Assembly: GCA_021822485.1 (NCBI GenBank)
Contig: JAKAQP010000005.1
Span: 1-64,000 of the forward strand
Direction: 5' to 3'
DNA from: a bacterium
Lineage (GTDB): Bacteria; SZUA-79; Acidulodesulfobacterales; Acidulodesulfobacteraceae
DNA length: 64,000 nucleotides
The position numbers and the translations under genes are program-made. The notes under the pieces were generated by a model. It had not been told where the DNA came from and did not search any database. It was given only the letters and a program-made list of their open reading frames with translations. Positions 1 to 12,146 of the stretch are shown here, piece by piece; positions within the stretch are counted from its first letter, which is position 1; each line of letters opens with the position of its first letter.

Positions 1-120
1 TAGTAAATAGGTAGGAAAATTTTTACATTTTGGTTCATTTTCATACATAATTTTACATTTTAATTCATATCGAAGTCAAGAGGAAAATCTGCAGAACTGC
101 TTATTTACTGCGGTTTTTAA

Positions 121-197
121 TGGTGCGTCCAGCAGGATTCGAACCTGCGACCCACAGCTTAGAAGGCTGTTGCTCTATCCATCTGAGCTATGAACGC
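121..197 (-). tRNA. tRNA-Arg (anticodon TCT), CCA encoded
   Basis: Reverse complement gcgttcaTAGCTCAGatggataGAGCaACAGCCTTCTAAGCTGTgggtcgcaGGTTCGAATCCtgctggacgcACCA folds as a cloverleaf; loop CTTCTAA gives anticodon TCT. Confidence 0.93.
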
Positions 198-974
198 ATA
201 ATTGGATAGTATTATCTTTAATATATAAATATTACCATTTATACCTATTTCTGTCAATTATTATCTAAATGCGTTTGTTAAAGTGCGTTGCATTGAAAGC
301 ATGTATTAAACGGAATATGTGAATATTCAGCGTCGACGACCAAGATTTATCTATTTATTCTATTTTTATTTAGTCGTTTATAGTCATTTCATATTTTCTA
401 AAATATCATCATGAATTTTTGTATATATATTTCGTTTTTTAATCCGTATTTCACTATAAAAACCTTTCAATAAAGATTTTTACTATAATCTTGCCTGATT
501 TGTAACAAAAATTTAATGTAAATGTAACAAAATTGTCATAATGTGGAAACATTAAAAAAATATAATTGAATTATATTTAAAAAATTAACTTAATTAAAAA
601 CAAAAAATTATCGATACGGCTGCAGATTTTAAAGAAGTCGAATTTATCGATGCCGTTTTTGTGAGAGGAGAAAAAACTGCGACAGTTGCGGCGGAACGGG
701 ATACGATAAAAAGAAAGCCGCTCATTGAAATTACCGAGTTTAATGAATCGGCAAAAGAGGAAATATATAAAGACTTAAATTTATTGTTTAATCAGTCTTA
801 CTTAATTTTTTTAGACGCAATAAACCCTACCGTCAACGGAGGAATGAAAGACGCCGAGCTTTCGGTGTTTTTTAACGAACTGCCTCATCTCTTCAAATCT
901 ACCGGTTCGGTCGGCAAATTTTTTAGTTATATGGACAAAGATATAACAACGCCTGAATCTTCAAAAAATATGAT

Positions 975-1870
975 TTGCTATATTTATTAAAGTACCTATA
1001 TTACAGCCATAAGCTGTCAAAGATAAAAAATCGTAAAAAATTGATAAAAAACTGCATTTATTTGTTGGATAAAGGGGAAAGCGTTAAAGAAATGTTTGCG
1101 AGGAATAATTTTGAAGAAATAGCGCTTTCTTTAATAGATTTAGCGGAATCTACCGGCGATTATTCGGAATCTTTTTTAAAAATATCCGAATATTTCGAAA
1201 CTAAAAATATTTATAAAAAAAATATTATAGGAACCTTAGCTTACCCTTTATTTTTGTTTTTGCTTCTGTTTATAGCTTTTTCAGTTTTTCTTTATTACGT
1301 CGTTCCGACTTTTTCGGTATTCTTTAAGCAGTTTCCGAATATTCCCTTATCTACGGTTTATACGTTAAAATTGTTCGGACGGATAAAAAATATTTTTATC
1401 TATGTAGTATTTTTCGCCGTTCTTATTTTCGCCGCTTTTTTGTCGGATTTATCCGGAATAAAAACTAAAGCGTTTTCCTTTTTGCAAAACATATCTCAGT
1501 TAAAAAATATTTTAAATTACTCTTATTTAAACTGGATTTTTTATCAATTTTCTTTAATGATATCTTCGGGTGTGACGGTTATCGCAGTATTCGATTATTT
1601 TGGAAAAAACAGTTCTAAGATTTATTTTAGAAATAAATTTAAATCAGTTTATCAAGATTTAATTATAGGCAATACGTTGTTTGATTCTTTGCATAAAGCC
1701 GATTTTTTGCCGAAGGATGCCGTAGAGTCGATAAGGTACGGCGAAATAGGAGGTTTTTTATCCGAAACGGTTTTGAATCTTTCTAAGGAATTTAAAGAAA
1801 AAGTGGACAGATATATGAAAATATTTACTAAAGGATTGCTCTTGCTTGCCATGATAGGCGTAGTACTTTT
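975..1870 (+). pseudogene. Type II secretion / type IV pilus inner-membrane protein (GspF/PilC, T2SF domain), probably frameshifted near the C-terminus
   Basis: Membrane segments and T2SF-like text (YPLFLFLLLFIAFSVFLYYVVPTF..., SLMISSGVTV..., YGEIGGFLSETVLNLSKEF). The expected C-terminal text (FFYLFLPLIQGMVGLSANY*) continues in another frame after the stop at about 1880. Confidence 0.65.
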
Positions 1871-2064
1871 TTGCTATTAATGTTTTTTTATTTATTTTTA
1901 CCTCTTATTCAGGGAATGGTGGGTTTGTCGGCTAATTATTAATAATATTTTAAAATTAAAAATAAAAAAATTAAATTTATCGGGAGGAAAATTATGATTA
2001 TGCTAAAAAAGAAAGAATTTAAAACTAAAAGCAAAAAAAGTAAAAAAAATAATAAAAAATTAGA

Positions 2065-2175
2065 TTGCATGCGCTAAAAATTTATAAAAACGGGAACGGT
2101 TTTACCCTTATGGAAATTATAGTCGCAATGATAGTAGTCGGAATACTTTCGGCAGGGGGATTTCATTTATATTGA
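2065..2175 (+). pseudogene. Truncated prepilin / pseudopilin N-terminus
   Basis: TTG-initiated frame MHALKIYKNGNGFTLMEIIVAMIVVGILSAGGFHLY*; class III prepilin signature G^FTLMEI plus hydrophobic helix, then a stop with no pilin body. Confidence 0.65.
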
Positions 2176-2177
2176 AG

Positions 2178-2590
2178 AATACGATATATATCAGTATTTT
2201 GACGGCGATAAATCATTTTTTTCACATAAACGTATCGACGATTATGCGAAAGATGCAATCGATGTGGGGATAAAACATGCAGTTTCGGTTATATCTAAAA
2301 ATATAAATTTTACGATTATACCGAAAAAAAACGTAAAAGACGGCAAAAAGTTTTCTTTAAGCCATTACGTCGGAAAATCTTTTAAGAAAGAATCGTATTT
2401 TTTTTGCGGATGATATAAACGGCGGGTATGGCGTTTATCATACCATTCCTTTAAATATCAAGAAATATTATTCGCTATTTCAAGGGATAGATATAGTTAT
2501 TCCATATGATTTTTTGGTTATAAAGTTTTTAAAAGAAAAATTTAACGGTGTTTACTTTGAAAAAAATTTTCTATTCTTATGCGCGATATT
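2178..2590 (+). pseudogene. Possible PilM/GspL-like remnant with internal frameshift
   Basis: Coding-like text YIEEYDIYQYFDGDKSFFSHKRIDDYAKDAIDVGIKHAVSVI... breaks near a T-run at about 2397-2404 and resumes in another frame (ADDINGGYGVYHTIPLNIKKYYSLFQGIDIVIPYDFLVIKFLKEK). Family assigned mainly from context. Confidence 0.35.
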
Positions 2591-2835
2591 TAAAAGAAGA
2601 CGGATTTAATATCGGAATTAAAATCATAAAGCCAAAAAATATGAAAAATAATCAACATACTTATTTAAAAACAATTAAATTTCGGGTGGCATTGAGTAAT
2701 TTTTCCGATGTCGGCGTGTTGTTTTCATTAATAAAGACGCTTAAATCGTTTCCGTTCGAAATAAAAAAAATTAATATTAAATCCGGAAGAAAAATAGATG
2801 CGGTTATAAATGCAGAACTTGTGGGTATTAAATAA
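2548..2835 (+). CDS. Small protein of the degraded secretion/pilus locus (possible GspM/PilO-like)
   Basis: 95-aa ORF in the decayed locus; position and size only. Confidence 0.3.
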   Translation: MFTLKKIFYSYARYLKEDGFNIGIKIIKPKNMKNNQHTYLKTIKFRVALSNFSDVGVLFSLIKTLKSFPFEIKKINIKSGRKIDAVINAELVGIK

Positions 2836-2868
2836 AAATAAATTTTAATATAAAGAGGGCTGATTAAA

Positions 2869-3472
2869 TTGAAAATTAAAAAATTTACCTTTATTATTTT
2901 TACATTTTTTTTATTTATAGCGGTACTATTAATGTTAAGCAGGTTTAAAACCGAAAATAATAAAAAAATAAATATTTTGCATAATACGTCGTATAGAAAT
3001 AAAAGAATTACTAAACTCATTTTAAGCGTTAAAGGTAAATATACCGGCCTAAAAGCTGAATCGACGAAATTATCTCAAAACCACTTAAGGATATTTTAGT
3101 ATTCCTAATAAAAAATACGGAAAATACAGCAGACTTTTTATTTTACCCTCAAAGTCACAAAAAAATAGAGTCGCGGATTATGCTGCAAAACCGGCGTCTA
3201 ATTTCATAAATTCAAATTATAACTTTAATAAATGCGGAAATTTAAGTAATATCGTTAAGGATTTAAAATTTAAAGGATTTTCAGGCAAAAATAAGCGGGC
3301 AATGGTTTTAATATTTACGGGCGGCAATACTGCTTTGGTAAAAATAAACGGTAAAAAACATTATGTTCATGAGGGAGAAAATATAGACGATGTTTTTATT
3401 CTAAAAATAGAGCCTTCAAAAATAATTTATTCTCGTAAAGGGAAAATTTTATATAAATATTTAAATGCTTAA
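2869..3472 (+). pseudogene. Possible GspC/PilP-like protein, frameshifted
   Basis: N-terminal TM segment (KFTFIIFTFFLFIAVLLML), frame ends at 3099, then coding-like text IPNKKYGKYSRLFILPSKSQ...FTGGNTALVKINGKKHYVHEGENIDDVFILKIEPSKIIYSRKGKILYKYLNA* continues in another frame to 3472. The FTGGNTALVKINGK...V.EGE.I..V.ILKIE layout resembles GspC HR/PilP domains. Confidence 0.45.
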
Positions 3473-5001
3473 CGGTGTATTTTATTTTTTAGCATAAGAG
3501 CCGGCACTATTCCAAAAAGGCATATGACTCCTGCAACGACAAATACGTCGTCGAAAGATTGGACGGTCGCAAACATTTTTACTATGGAATCTATGAAACC
3601 CATGCCGGGATTAATTTTTGCAGAATTAGCCAGAACTCCTGTATTTGCTTTAAAAAGCCCGTTACTATTAAACATCGCTTTCATTTTGATAAAAGCGTGG
3701 TTTTTGTAGTTTATTTTACCGCCGTATCTCGTAAGATAATATACCTTTTTTGTTGCCAGATAGTTTGCAAAATAAGCGATGCCGAAACCTGAAGCAAGTC
3801 TCATGGTTATAGGCAACAGTCCGGATGCTTCCGGTATCTGGCTTTTTTTGACCGAATTTAAGCCTGCGCTCATAATTGGCGAGTATAGCATGCCGAGCCC
3901 TATGCCTCTTATAATTGAAGGATATATTATATCGTAAAGGCTTGACTGCGTTGAAAGATTCCAGTATAAAAAGAGGGAGATAGCCGTCGTCAGCATGCCG
4001 AAAACAATAAAATATTTTGGCCCCCATTTATCCGCCATTTTGCCGAAAACAGGGGCTGATAATGCAACTGCTATCGCCGACGGCATCATAATAAGACCGG
4101 TCATATAAGGAGTGTAATCCATTATGTTTTCTAAATATACCGGCATAATAAAGAGCGAGCCGAACAAGGCTATAGCCCTGACCGCGTTAATAGAGGTTAT
4201 AAGAGCAAAATTATAATTTTTAAATATTTTAAAATCTATAAGAGGATGGGAAATAAACGGCTCAAATAAAAAGAACATAAAAAATCCTGCTGCGCTTAAA
4301 ATTTCGCAGATATGAATGTAGCTTGAATCCCATCCTTTATTCTGTCCTTCATTGAAAGCTATAAGTATGAAGGCTATGGCTATTGCAAAAAAAGCAAAAC
4401 CGAAAAAATCAAAATTTGCTTTAAAATTAAGCCCTTTATGGTCATCTTCCATTATTATAAGTATTCCTATAAGAGTTATTATTGCAATGGGAGCGTTTAC
4501 GAAAAATACCCATCTCCATGTAAGATGTTCGGTAATCCAGCCGCCGAGTGTAGGTCCTATAGCCGGTGCCGCCATTGCCCCGATGCCCCATATTCCCATT
4601 GCTCTTCCTCTTTCATGCGGCTCAAAAACCCTGCCCATAAGCGCTAATCCAAGAGGCGCAATGCCTCCGCCCGAAAGCCCCTGTATGACACGGAATGCTA
4701 TGAGCATATTTATAGAGGTGGCAAAACCGCAAGCCACGGAAGAAATAGTAAAAAATATTATGCTAAGGGCAATAGGTATCTTTAGCCCTATTTTTCTTAT
4801 TATGAACGTTATAGGCATAATTATTATTGCCGTAGCCACGTTATAAGCTATCATTACCCAGTCGACATCTTCAAGGTTTACGCCTAAGCTTGACATTATT
4901 TTAGGTATAGCTATAGTTACTATGCTCATATCAAGCATAACCATAAAGAAAAACGCTACGAGTAACAATAAAATCCAATTCTTATATTCTTTAGAGTACA
5001 T
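3469..5001 (-). CDS. MFS transporter, DHA2 family (EmrB/QacA-like drug:H+ antiporter)
   Basis: 510 aa, about 14 TM; MLDMSIVTIAIPKIM, RVIQGLSGGGIAPLGLALMGRVFEPHERGRAMGIWGIGAMAAPAIGPTLGGW motifs. Confidence 0.9.
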   Translation of the reverse strand: MYSKEYKNWILLLLVAFFFMVMLDMSIVTIAIPKIMSSLGVNLEDVDWVMIAYNVATAIIIMPITFIIRKIGLKIPIALSIIFFTISSVACGFATSINMLIAFRVIQGLSGGGIAPLGLALMGRVFEPHERGRAMGIWGIGAMAAPAIGPTLGGWITEHLTWRWVFFVNAPIAIITLIGILIIMEDDHKGLNFKANFDFFGFAFFAIAIAFILIAFNEGQNKGWDSSYIHICEILSAAGFFMFFLFEPFISHPLIDFKIFKNYNFALITSINAVRAIALFGSLFIMPVYLENIMDYTPYMTGLIMMPSAIAVALSAPVFGKMADKWGPKYFIVFGMLTTAISLFLYWNLSTQSSLYDIIYPSIIRGIGLGMLYSPIMSAGLNSVKKSQIPEASGLLPITMRLASGFGIAYFANYLATKKVYYLTRYGGKINYKNHAFIKMKAMFNSNGLFKANTGVLANSAKINPGMGFIDSIVKMFATVQSFDDVFVVAGVICLFGIVPALMLKNKIHR

Positions 5002-5098
5002 AAATTAAATTTTACCATATAGTGACTTAATAGTCATTAATTTTATAAGACATAATTTAAAAAAATCATGTTAAAAAAATAATTGAAAAACTATAAAA

Positions 5099-5800
5099 TT
5101 ATAAAAGGTTAAATTCGACACAGTTAATAGATATTATCTGTATTATAGATATTATATTGGAATGATAAATTACATGGCCGCCGTTTTGAATATCGCTTTT
5201 TTCGTCGGATATAATGTTTATATAGAATTCGTTTATTATTTTGTTTCCAAGCGACATTATTTTATATAGCTTCTCCATTACTATTTTCTTTCTTTCTTTT
5301 ATATCTTCATGGTTTATATCCATAAAAAAAATATCTATGTTTTCCTTAAAAAAAGCGCTCAGATAAAGACATAACTCCGGTATATAAGTTTGAACTTTAA
5401 GCACGGGGTATTTATATAATTCGTTTATATTTAATTTTATTAATTCTAAATTATTGTAAATATTTTTCATGTTTTCCGTAAATTTTATTATACGCAGTGT
5501 TTTGTATATTATATTTAATTGCTTAATCTTTTTTTTCTTAAATACCGGTTTGAAAAATATTATTTCGTCTTTTTCCAATATTTTTAGCGATAAGCTATTA
5601 ATTTCTTTGCATATAATATCAAATTCATTCTTGCTTTTATTGAAAAAAAAATCATTTATGCCACTGTCATGTATTTTGTAATTATTTGTAATGACCTCGT
5701 TTAAAATTTCTTCTATATTTTGTTCGACGATATAAGACAGTTTTGTAGCGCTAGAATTCAATAAATACAATAGTATTTTTTTTTTATTTTTTTTCCCCAT
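5099..5800 (-). CDS. Hypothetical protein, possibly PhoU-like helical protein
   Basis: 233 aa, helical, two weakly similar halves; similarity to PhoU repeats only suggestive. Confidence 0.35.
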   Translation of the reverse strand: MGKKNKKKILLYLLNSSATKLSYIVEQNIEEILNEVITNNYKIHDSGINDFFFNKSKNEFDIICKEINSLSLKILEKDEIIFFKPVFKKKKIKQLNIIYKTLRIIKFTENMKNIYNNLELIKLNINELYKYPVLKVQTYIPELCLYLSAFFKENIDIFFMDINHEDIKERKKIVMEKLYKIMSLGNKIINEFYINIISDEKSDIQNGGHVIYHSNIISIIQIISINCVEFNLL

Positions 5801-5861
5801 ACATATATTATATAATATATGTAAAATTTTAATTTTCTATTAAGCAATGCTAATTTATTTA

Positions 5862-5938
5862 GTGTCCGTAGCTCATCTGGACAGAGTGCAGGACTCCGAC
5901 TCCTGAGGCAGAGGGTTCGAATCCCTCCGGACACACCA
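5862..5938 (+). tRNA. tRNA-Arg (anticodon CCG), CCA encoded
   Basis: gtgtccgTAGCTCatctggacaGAGTgCAGGActCCGacTCCTGaggcagaggGTTCGAATccctccggacacACCA; anticodon stem CAGGA/TCCTG with loop CTCCGAC. Confidence 0.93.
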
Positions 5939-5952
5939 CATTACGGTGGCTT

Positions 5953-7404
5953 GTGAATATATTAATAAATTTTGGTACCGACGGATACAGGGGAATAATA
6001 GGCGATAATTTTACCTTCGAGCATGTAGGCCGTATCAGTTGCGCGCTTGGAGAGTATTTAAAATCAAATTCTTCCAAAAAGGTGGCAATAGGATACGATA
6101 CGCGTTTTTTGTCTAAAGAGTTTGCATTGAAGTCTGCAGAATCGCTTGAGTCCGTTGGGATAGAGGTAACGTTAAGCGATAATTTCTGTCCATCGCCGGT
6201 TTTATCTTATTTTGTAAAGAATAAAGGATATGATGCCGGTATAATGATTACCGCCAGCCATAATCCTTTTATGTTTAACGGCTTGAAATTTAAAAGCCGT
6301 TTCGGCGCTTCTATGCTTCAATCCGAAGTTAAAAAAATTGAAAAAATAGCAAATGAAGACGGAAAGAAATACAGCAACGAATATAATAAATTCAAAAAAA
6401 ATATTTATGATTTTCAATATGCCGATTTTAAAAAAGATTATATTAAAAGGATAATTCATTTAACAGGTTTCAATAGAGTATTGTCTAATGCGGATAAGGA
6501 TTTTTTAAAATCGTTATACGTAGTGATAGACCCCATGTACGGTGCCGGAATAGGTTATTTGTCCCTTATATTAAAAAATTTTTCGATAAGCCATTCCTCC
6601 GTCAATAATATTGTTAATCCCGCTTTTCCAGGTTTAAACCCTGAGCCTATAGACGCCAATCTTAATAAATTAAAATTTTCCGTAAAAAAAAGAGGAAATA
6701 AAAATAAATTTGCGGTTGGTTTCGCCACGGATGGGGATGCAGACAGAATTGGGGCGGTGGACGACAGGGGAAATTTTATCGATTCGCATAAAATTTTTAC
6801 CATAATTTTAAATTATCTTATCGAAGAAGGTTTTTCCGGAAGCGTAGTCAAGACAGTTTCCGTATCTAAATCTATCGGCGATATTTGCGGTAAAAACGGA
6901 ATTAAGCTGTATGAAACGCCTATAGGTTTTAAAAATATAGCCGAGCTTATGATAAAAGACGGCAGCGACGTATTTATAGGCGGAGAAGAGTCGGGCGGCA
7001 TAGGAGTCGCTTCGCATTTGCCGGAAAGAGATGGTATATTTAATGCATTGATGCTTTTAAAAATTATGGTTGCTAAGCAAAAGAACTTAAACGAACTATT
7101 AAACGATATTTTTGGAGAAAATTATCGGTATATATATAAACGTGTCGATATCAAAATAGACGATACGAAAAAACCAATTCTTATTGAAAAACTTAAAGCG
7201 GAAGATTTCAGCCTGCCTTTTAAGAATAAAATTACTAATCTTAATTTTAAAGACGGATTTAAATTTGAATATAATGACGGATCATGGCTGCTGATACGTC
7301 CTTCCGGAACGGAACCGGTTCTAAGAATTTACGCAGAGAGTAAAGACGAAAAGTTGACGGATTGCCTTATAAATCAAACGATTAAAGAAATAAACGCCTT
7401 ATAG
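5953..7404 (+). CDS. Phosphoglucomutase/phosphomannomutase (alpha-D-phosphohexomutase) family protein
   Basis: TASHNPFMFNGLKFK (active-site Ser), DGDADRIGAVD metal loop, GGEESGGIG sugar loop, RPSGTEPVLRIYAES phosphate loop. Confidence 0.9.
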   Translation: MNILINFGTDGYRGIIGDNFTFEHVGRISCALGEYLKSNSSKKVAIGYDTRFLSKEFALKSAESLESVGIEVTLSDNFCPSPVLSYFVKNKGYDAGIMITASHNPFMFNGLKFKSRFGASMLQSEVKKIEKIANEDGKKYSNEYNKFKKNIYDFQYADFKKDYIKRIIHLTGFNRVLSNADKDFLKSLYVVIDPMYGAGIGYLSLILKNFSISHSSVNNIVNPAFPGLNPEPIDANLNKLKFSVKKRGNKNKFAVGFATDGDADRIGAVDDRGNFIDSHKIFTIILNYLIEEGFSGSVVKTVSVSKSIGDICGKNGIKLYETPIGFKNIAELMIKDGSDVFIGGEESGGIGVASHLPERDGIFNALMLLKIMVAKQKNLNELLNDIFGENYRYIYKRVDIKIDDTKKPILIEKLKAEDFSLPFKNKITNLNFKDGFKFEYNDGSWLLIRPSGTEPVLRIYAESKDEKLTDCLINQTIKEINAL

Positions 7405-7524
7405 GCTATAAAAAAAATAAAAGAAAATATTTTTAAAACATAAAAAAAGTGGTATAATGTTTAAGATTTTTTAAAAAATAATCTAATAATTGAATTTAAT
7501 TAACTTTTCAGGGGACGTTGCAAT

Positions 7525-9176
<1,652 letters not shown>

Positions 9177-9207
9177 TGTATCAAATCAATCAAATTTAAT
9201 CTTATTT

Positions 9208-9268
9208 AAAAGCAGAGGGGAGACCGTTAAATTTATAAATTAATATTTAAATGTTTTACCTCTGCTTT
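9208..9268 (+). terminator. Putative terminator with large loop after ferredoxin
   Basis: aaagcagagg ... cctctgctttt inverted repeat, about 35-nt AT-rich loop. Confidence 0.4.
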
Positions 9269-9294
9269 TGCTTTAAAATTTTTTAAAATAAATT

Positions 9295-9978
9295 ATGCCT
9301 ATTAAAAAAGAAGATATAAAAAGATACGAACTTAATTCGTTTGACCATACGGAACCTTGGCGGCTTTTTAAAATTATAGGCGAATTTGTGGACGGGTTTG
9401 ATATGCTGCCTGCAGTATGTCCGGCGGTAACTATATACGGAAGCGCAAGAGTAAAGGAAAATGAAGAAGTATATTTACAAACTAAAGAATTGGCCCATAA
9501 ATTAGCTTTAAAGGGTTTTTCCATAATTTCAGGCGGAGGTCCAGGAGTAATGGAAGCAGCAAACAGAGGTTGCAGGGAAGCTAAGGAAAAGCACGGCTTA
9601 AACGTAAGTTCGGTAGGATTAAATATTAAACTTCCGCATGAGCAGACGCTTAACAAATTTGCCGACGTAACTTTAGAGTTTAAATATTTTTTCGTAAGAA
9701 AAGTTATGCTTGTAAGATATGCTTCCGCATATATTATGATGCCCGGAGGTTTCGGAACTTTAGACGAACTTTTTGAAACCGTAGAATTGATTCAGACCGG
9801 CAAAACAAAACCTTTTCCTGTAATTTTATACGGCTCTGACTATTGGAAAGGATTAATAGGCTGGATTAAAAGCAATACTTTAAAAAAATCTTATATTTCC
9901 GCAAAAGATTTTGATATAATTAAAATCATGGATGATCCGGACGAAATAACCGATTTTATTTTAAACTTTAATTTATAA
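9295..9978 (+). CDS. LOG family (TIGR00730-type, lysine-decarboxylase-like Rossmann) protein
   Basis: SGGGPGVMEAANRGC and MMPGGFGTLDELFE motifs. Confidence 0.9.
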   Translation: MPIKKEDIKRYELNSFDHTEPWRLFKIIGEFVDGFDMLPAVCPAVTIYGSARVKENEEVYLQTKELAHKLALKGFSIISGGGPGVMEAANRGCREAKEKHGLNVSSVGLNIKLPHEQTLNKFADVTLEFKYFFVRKVMLVRYASAYIMMPGGFGTLDELFETVELIQTGKTKPFPVILYGSDYWKGLIGWIKSNTLKKSYISAKDFDIIKIMDDPDEITDFILNFNL

Positions 9979-10013
9979 ATTAACATCAATAATTTATAAA
10001 AATATTTTAATAT

Positions 10014-10559
10014 ATGATTAAAAACGACAAATGGATCGAAGAAAAAGCTAAAGAAGGGATGATAAGTCCTTTTGAAAGTTCTCAAGTTAGAAACGGAGTT
10101 ATATCTTACGGCATTTCATCCTTCGGTTACGATTTGCGGATATCAAACGAATTTAAAATATTTACTAATATTAATAATACGGTAGTCGATCCTAAAAACT
10201 TCGATTCTAAGTCTTTCATAGATCTAATATCGGACGTATGCATAGTTCCGCCTAATTCTTTTGCGCTCGGCAGATCGGTTGAATATTTTAAAATACCCAG
10301 AAACGTCGTCACCATATGCCTCGGCAAATCTACATATGCAAGATGCGGTATAGTAGTGAACGTTACGCCGTTTGAACCGGAATGGGAAGGATACGTTACC
10401 TTGGAAATATCTAATACTACCCCGCTTCCCGCTAAAATTTACGCCAATGAAGGTATTGCCCAGGTTCTTTTTTTTGAAGGCGAAGAACCTAAAGTGTCCT
10501 ATAAAGACAAAAAAGGCAAATATCAGTCTCAGGTCGGCATAACCCTGCCTAAACTTTAA
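10014..10559 (+). CDS. dcd: dCTP deaminase
   Basis: [64 protein letters not shown]. Confidence 0.95.
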   Translation: MIKNDKWIEEKAKEGMISPFESSQVRNGVISYGISSFGYDLRISNEFKIFTNINNTVVDPKNFDSKSFIDLISDVCIVPPNSFALGRSVEYFKIPRNVVTICLGKSTYARCGIVVNVTPFEPEWEGYVTLEISNTTPLPAKIYANEGIAQVLFFEGEEPKVSYKDKKGKYQSQVGITLPKL

Positions 10560-10562
10560 AAT

Positions 10563-11360
10563 TTATTTTATAACCCTTTTTTTTATAAAATAAACCGATG
10601 CATAAAAAAATATAAGCGCAAATAATATAATTACCGACAAATAGGAAAATAACAAAACCGGATTTATTTTGCCTTCGTCAAGCATTCTCATTATGCTTAC
10701 CGTGTAGTATAGCGGCATAATATAAACGAAATATCTGATTGCATAAGGCAGGGAAGAAACGGGATAAAATACGCCGGAGAATAAAAACATAGTAGATATC
10801 GCTATAGTGAAATAATAGGAAAAGAAGTCGTATGACGGCGAAAACGACGTTATAAGCAGAGATAACGAAGAAAACAATATTCCGTTTAGGACTATAACTA
10901 CCGGTATAATAATAGCCGCAGGAGATATTATCCAGCCGAAAACCGTCCCGATTATCAATACGGCGGTTCCGCTCATAAAAGCTTTTGCCGTTCCCCAAAG
11001 AATTTCGCCGGAAACTATATCTTCTATGCCTATAGGGGTAAGTAAAATTGCTTGGTAAATGCCGTTCGTAACCATTCTCGTATATGCGCCGAAAGTCGAT
11101 TCGAATGCCGCCGCATACATGGAAGAAGATGCAATTATTCCGGGAACTATATACTTAATGTAAGATATACCGTTTATATTATGGATAAACTTGCCGATTC
11201 CAAATCCTAAGGCGGCAAGATATAAGAGCGGTTCGAGAATATCCCCTATTATACCCGGTTTGTAATATTTTAGCCAGACTAAATAGTTCCGGTAAAAAAC
11301 GGTAAATAAACTTTTGCTTAAATTTGAATTTGTTTTGTTTATTTTTTTTAAAAGTTCCAT
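10563..11360 (-). CDS. ABC-2 type transporter permease (NodJ-like)
   Basis: ABC-2 permease TM pattern; supplied ORF starts at 11408 but codons upstream of MELLKKINK (ATG 11358-11360) read through a palindromic repeat. Confidence 0.85.
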   Translation of the reverse strand: MELLKKINKTNSNLSKSLFTVFYRNYLVWLKYYKPGIIGDILEPLLYLAALGFGIGKFIHNINGISYIKYIVPGIIASSSMYAAAFESTFGAYTRMVTNGIYQAILLTPIGIEDIVSGEILWGTAKAFMSGTAVLIIGTVFGWIISPAAIIIPVVIVLNGILFSSLSLLITSFSPSYDFFSYYFTIAISTMFLFSGVFYPVSSLPYAIRYFVYIMPLYYTVSIMRMLDEGKINPVLLFSYLSVIILFALIFFYASVYFIKKRVIK

Positions 11361-11375
11361 TTGTTGCCATTTTGC

Positions 11376-11406
11376 GTCAGGGACAAAATTGAATTCTGTC
11401 CCTGAC
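11376..11406 (-). repeat. Palindromic repeat, core AGAATTCAATT family (GTCAGGGACA arms)
   Basis: Minus strand GTCAGGGACAGAATTCAATTTTGTCCCTGAC, one arm mismatch. Confidence 0.85.
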
Positions 11407-11423
11407 ATTTATTAATGATGAAT

Positions 11424-12146
11424 TTAGTGTTTTGCGATGTCAAGAAAAATTTCTTCCAAAGATTTTTTATTCAAAGTAATTTCGCTTATAGCGCCGTTAA
11501 AAACGATATTGCCGTGATTTAATATTATAATGTTTTTAAAAAGCCGTTCTGCTTCTTCCATATAATGCGTCGACATAAGAATAGTAACTCCGTTCCTGTT
11601 TAACGCCTTGAGTTTTTCCCATATATTTTGCCTGTATTCGGGATCTAATCCGCTTGTAGGTTCGTCTAATATAATTAAGGAGGGATTGTTAATTAATGCT
11701 CTGGCTATCATAAGCCTTCTTTTTAATCCGCCGGAAAGTTCCGAAACCTTAGAATATTTTTTTTCGCCCATATCGAAAAAATTAAGAAGTTCGCTTGCCC
11801 GTCTGCGGGATTCGCCGCCGGTAATTCCGAAATATTTTGAATATACAATCAGATTATCGTTAACGGACAGGTCTTCGTCTAAATTATCTTCCTGCGGGAC
11901 TATTCCGAGAGAATATTTAATTTTTTTATAATTAGACAGAAGATCTAAACCGTTAATAGAAATATTTCCTGAATCCGGAATAACTATTCCGTATAGAATT
12001 TTCAAAAGAGTGGATTTTCCGGCGCCGTTAGGACCTATTAATCCAAAAAAATCGCCGTGTTTAATTTTAAAATGAACATCGTTTAGAACTCTTAAACGAT
12101 TAAAGTTTTTTATTAAGCCGTTTATTTCAAGAATATATTTTTTCAT
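11424..12146 (-). CDS. ABC transporter ATP-binding protein (NodI/DrrA-like)
   Basis: GPNGAGKSTLLKIL Walker A, LSGGLKRRLMIARAL signature, LIILDEPTSGLDP Walker B. Confidence 0.93.
   Translation of the reverse strand: MKKYILEINGLIKNFNRLRVLNDVHFKIKHGDFFGLIGPNGAGKSTLLKILYGIVIPDSGNISINGLDLLSNYKKIKYSLGIVPQEDNLDEDLSVNDNLIVYSKYFGITGGESRRRASELLNFFDMGEKKYSKVSELSGGLKRRLMIARALINNPSLIILDEPTSGLDPEYRQNIWEKLKALNRNGVTILMSTHYMEEAERLFKNIIILNHGNIVFNGAISEITLNKKSLEEIFLDIAKH

Noticed and set aside
2661-3020. 119-aa minus ORF in the decayed pilus locus
   Set aside because: Hydrophobic antisense translation of AT-rich sequence; no support.
4352-4846. 164-aa plus-strand ORF inside the DHA2 MFS gene
   Set aside because: Shadow ORF of a well-supported transporter on the minus strand.
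5859-6077. 72-aa minus ORF across the tRNA-Arg(CCG)
   Set aside because: Translates antisense tRNA (CPEGFEPSASG pattern is a classic tRNA artefact).
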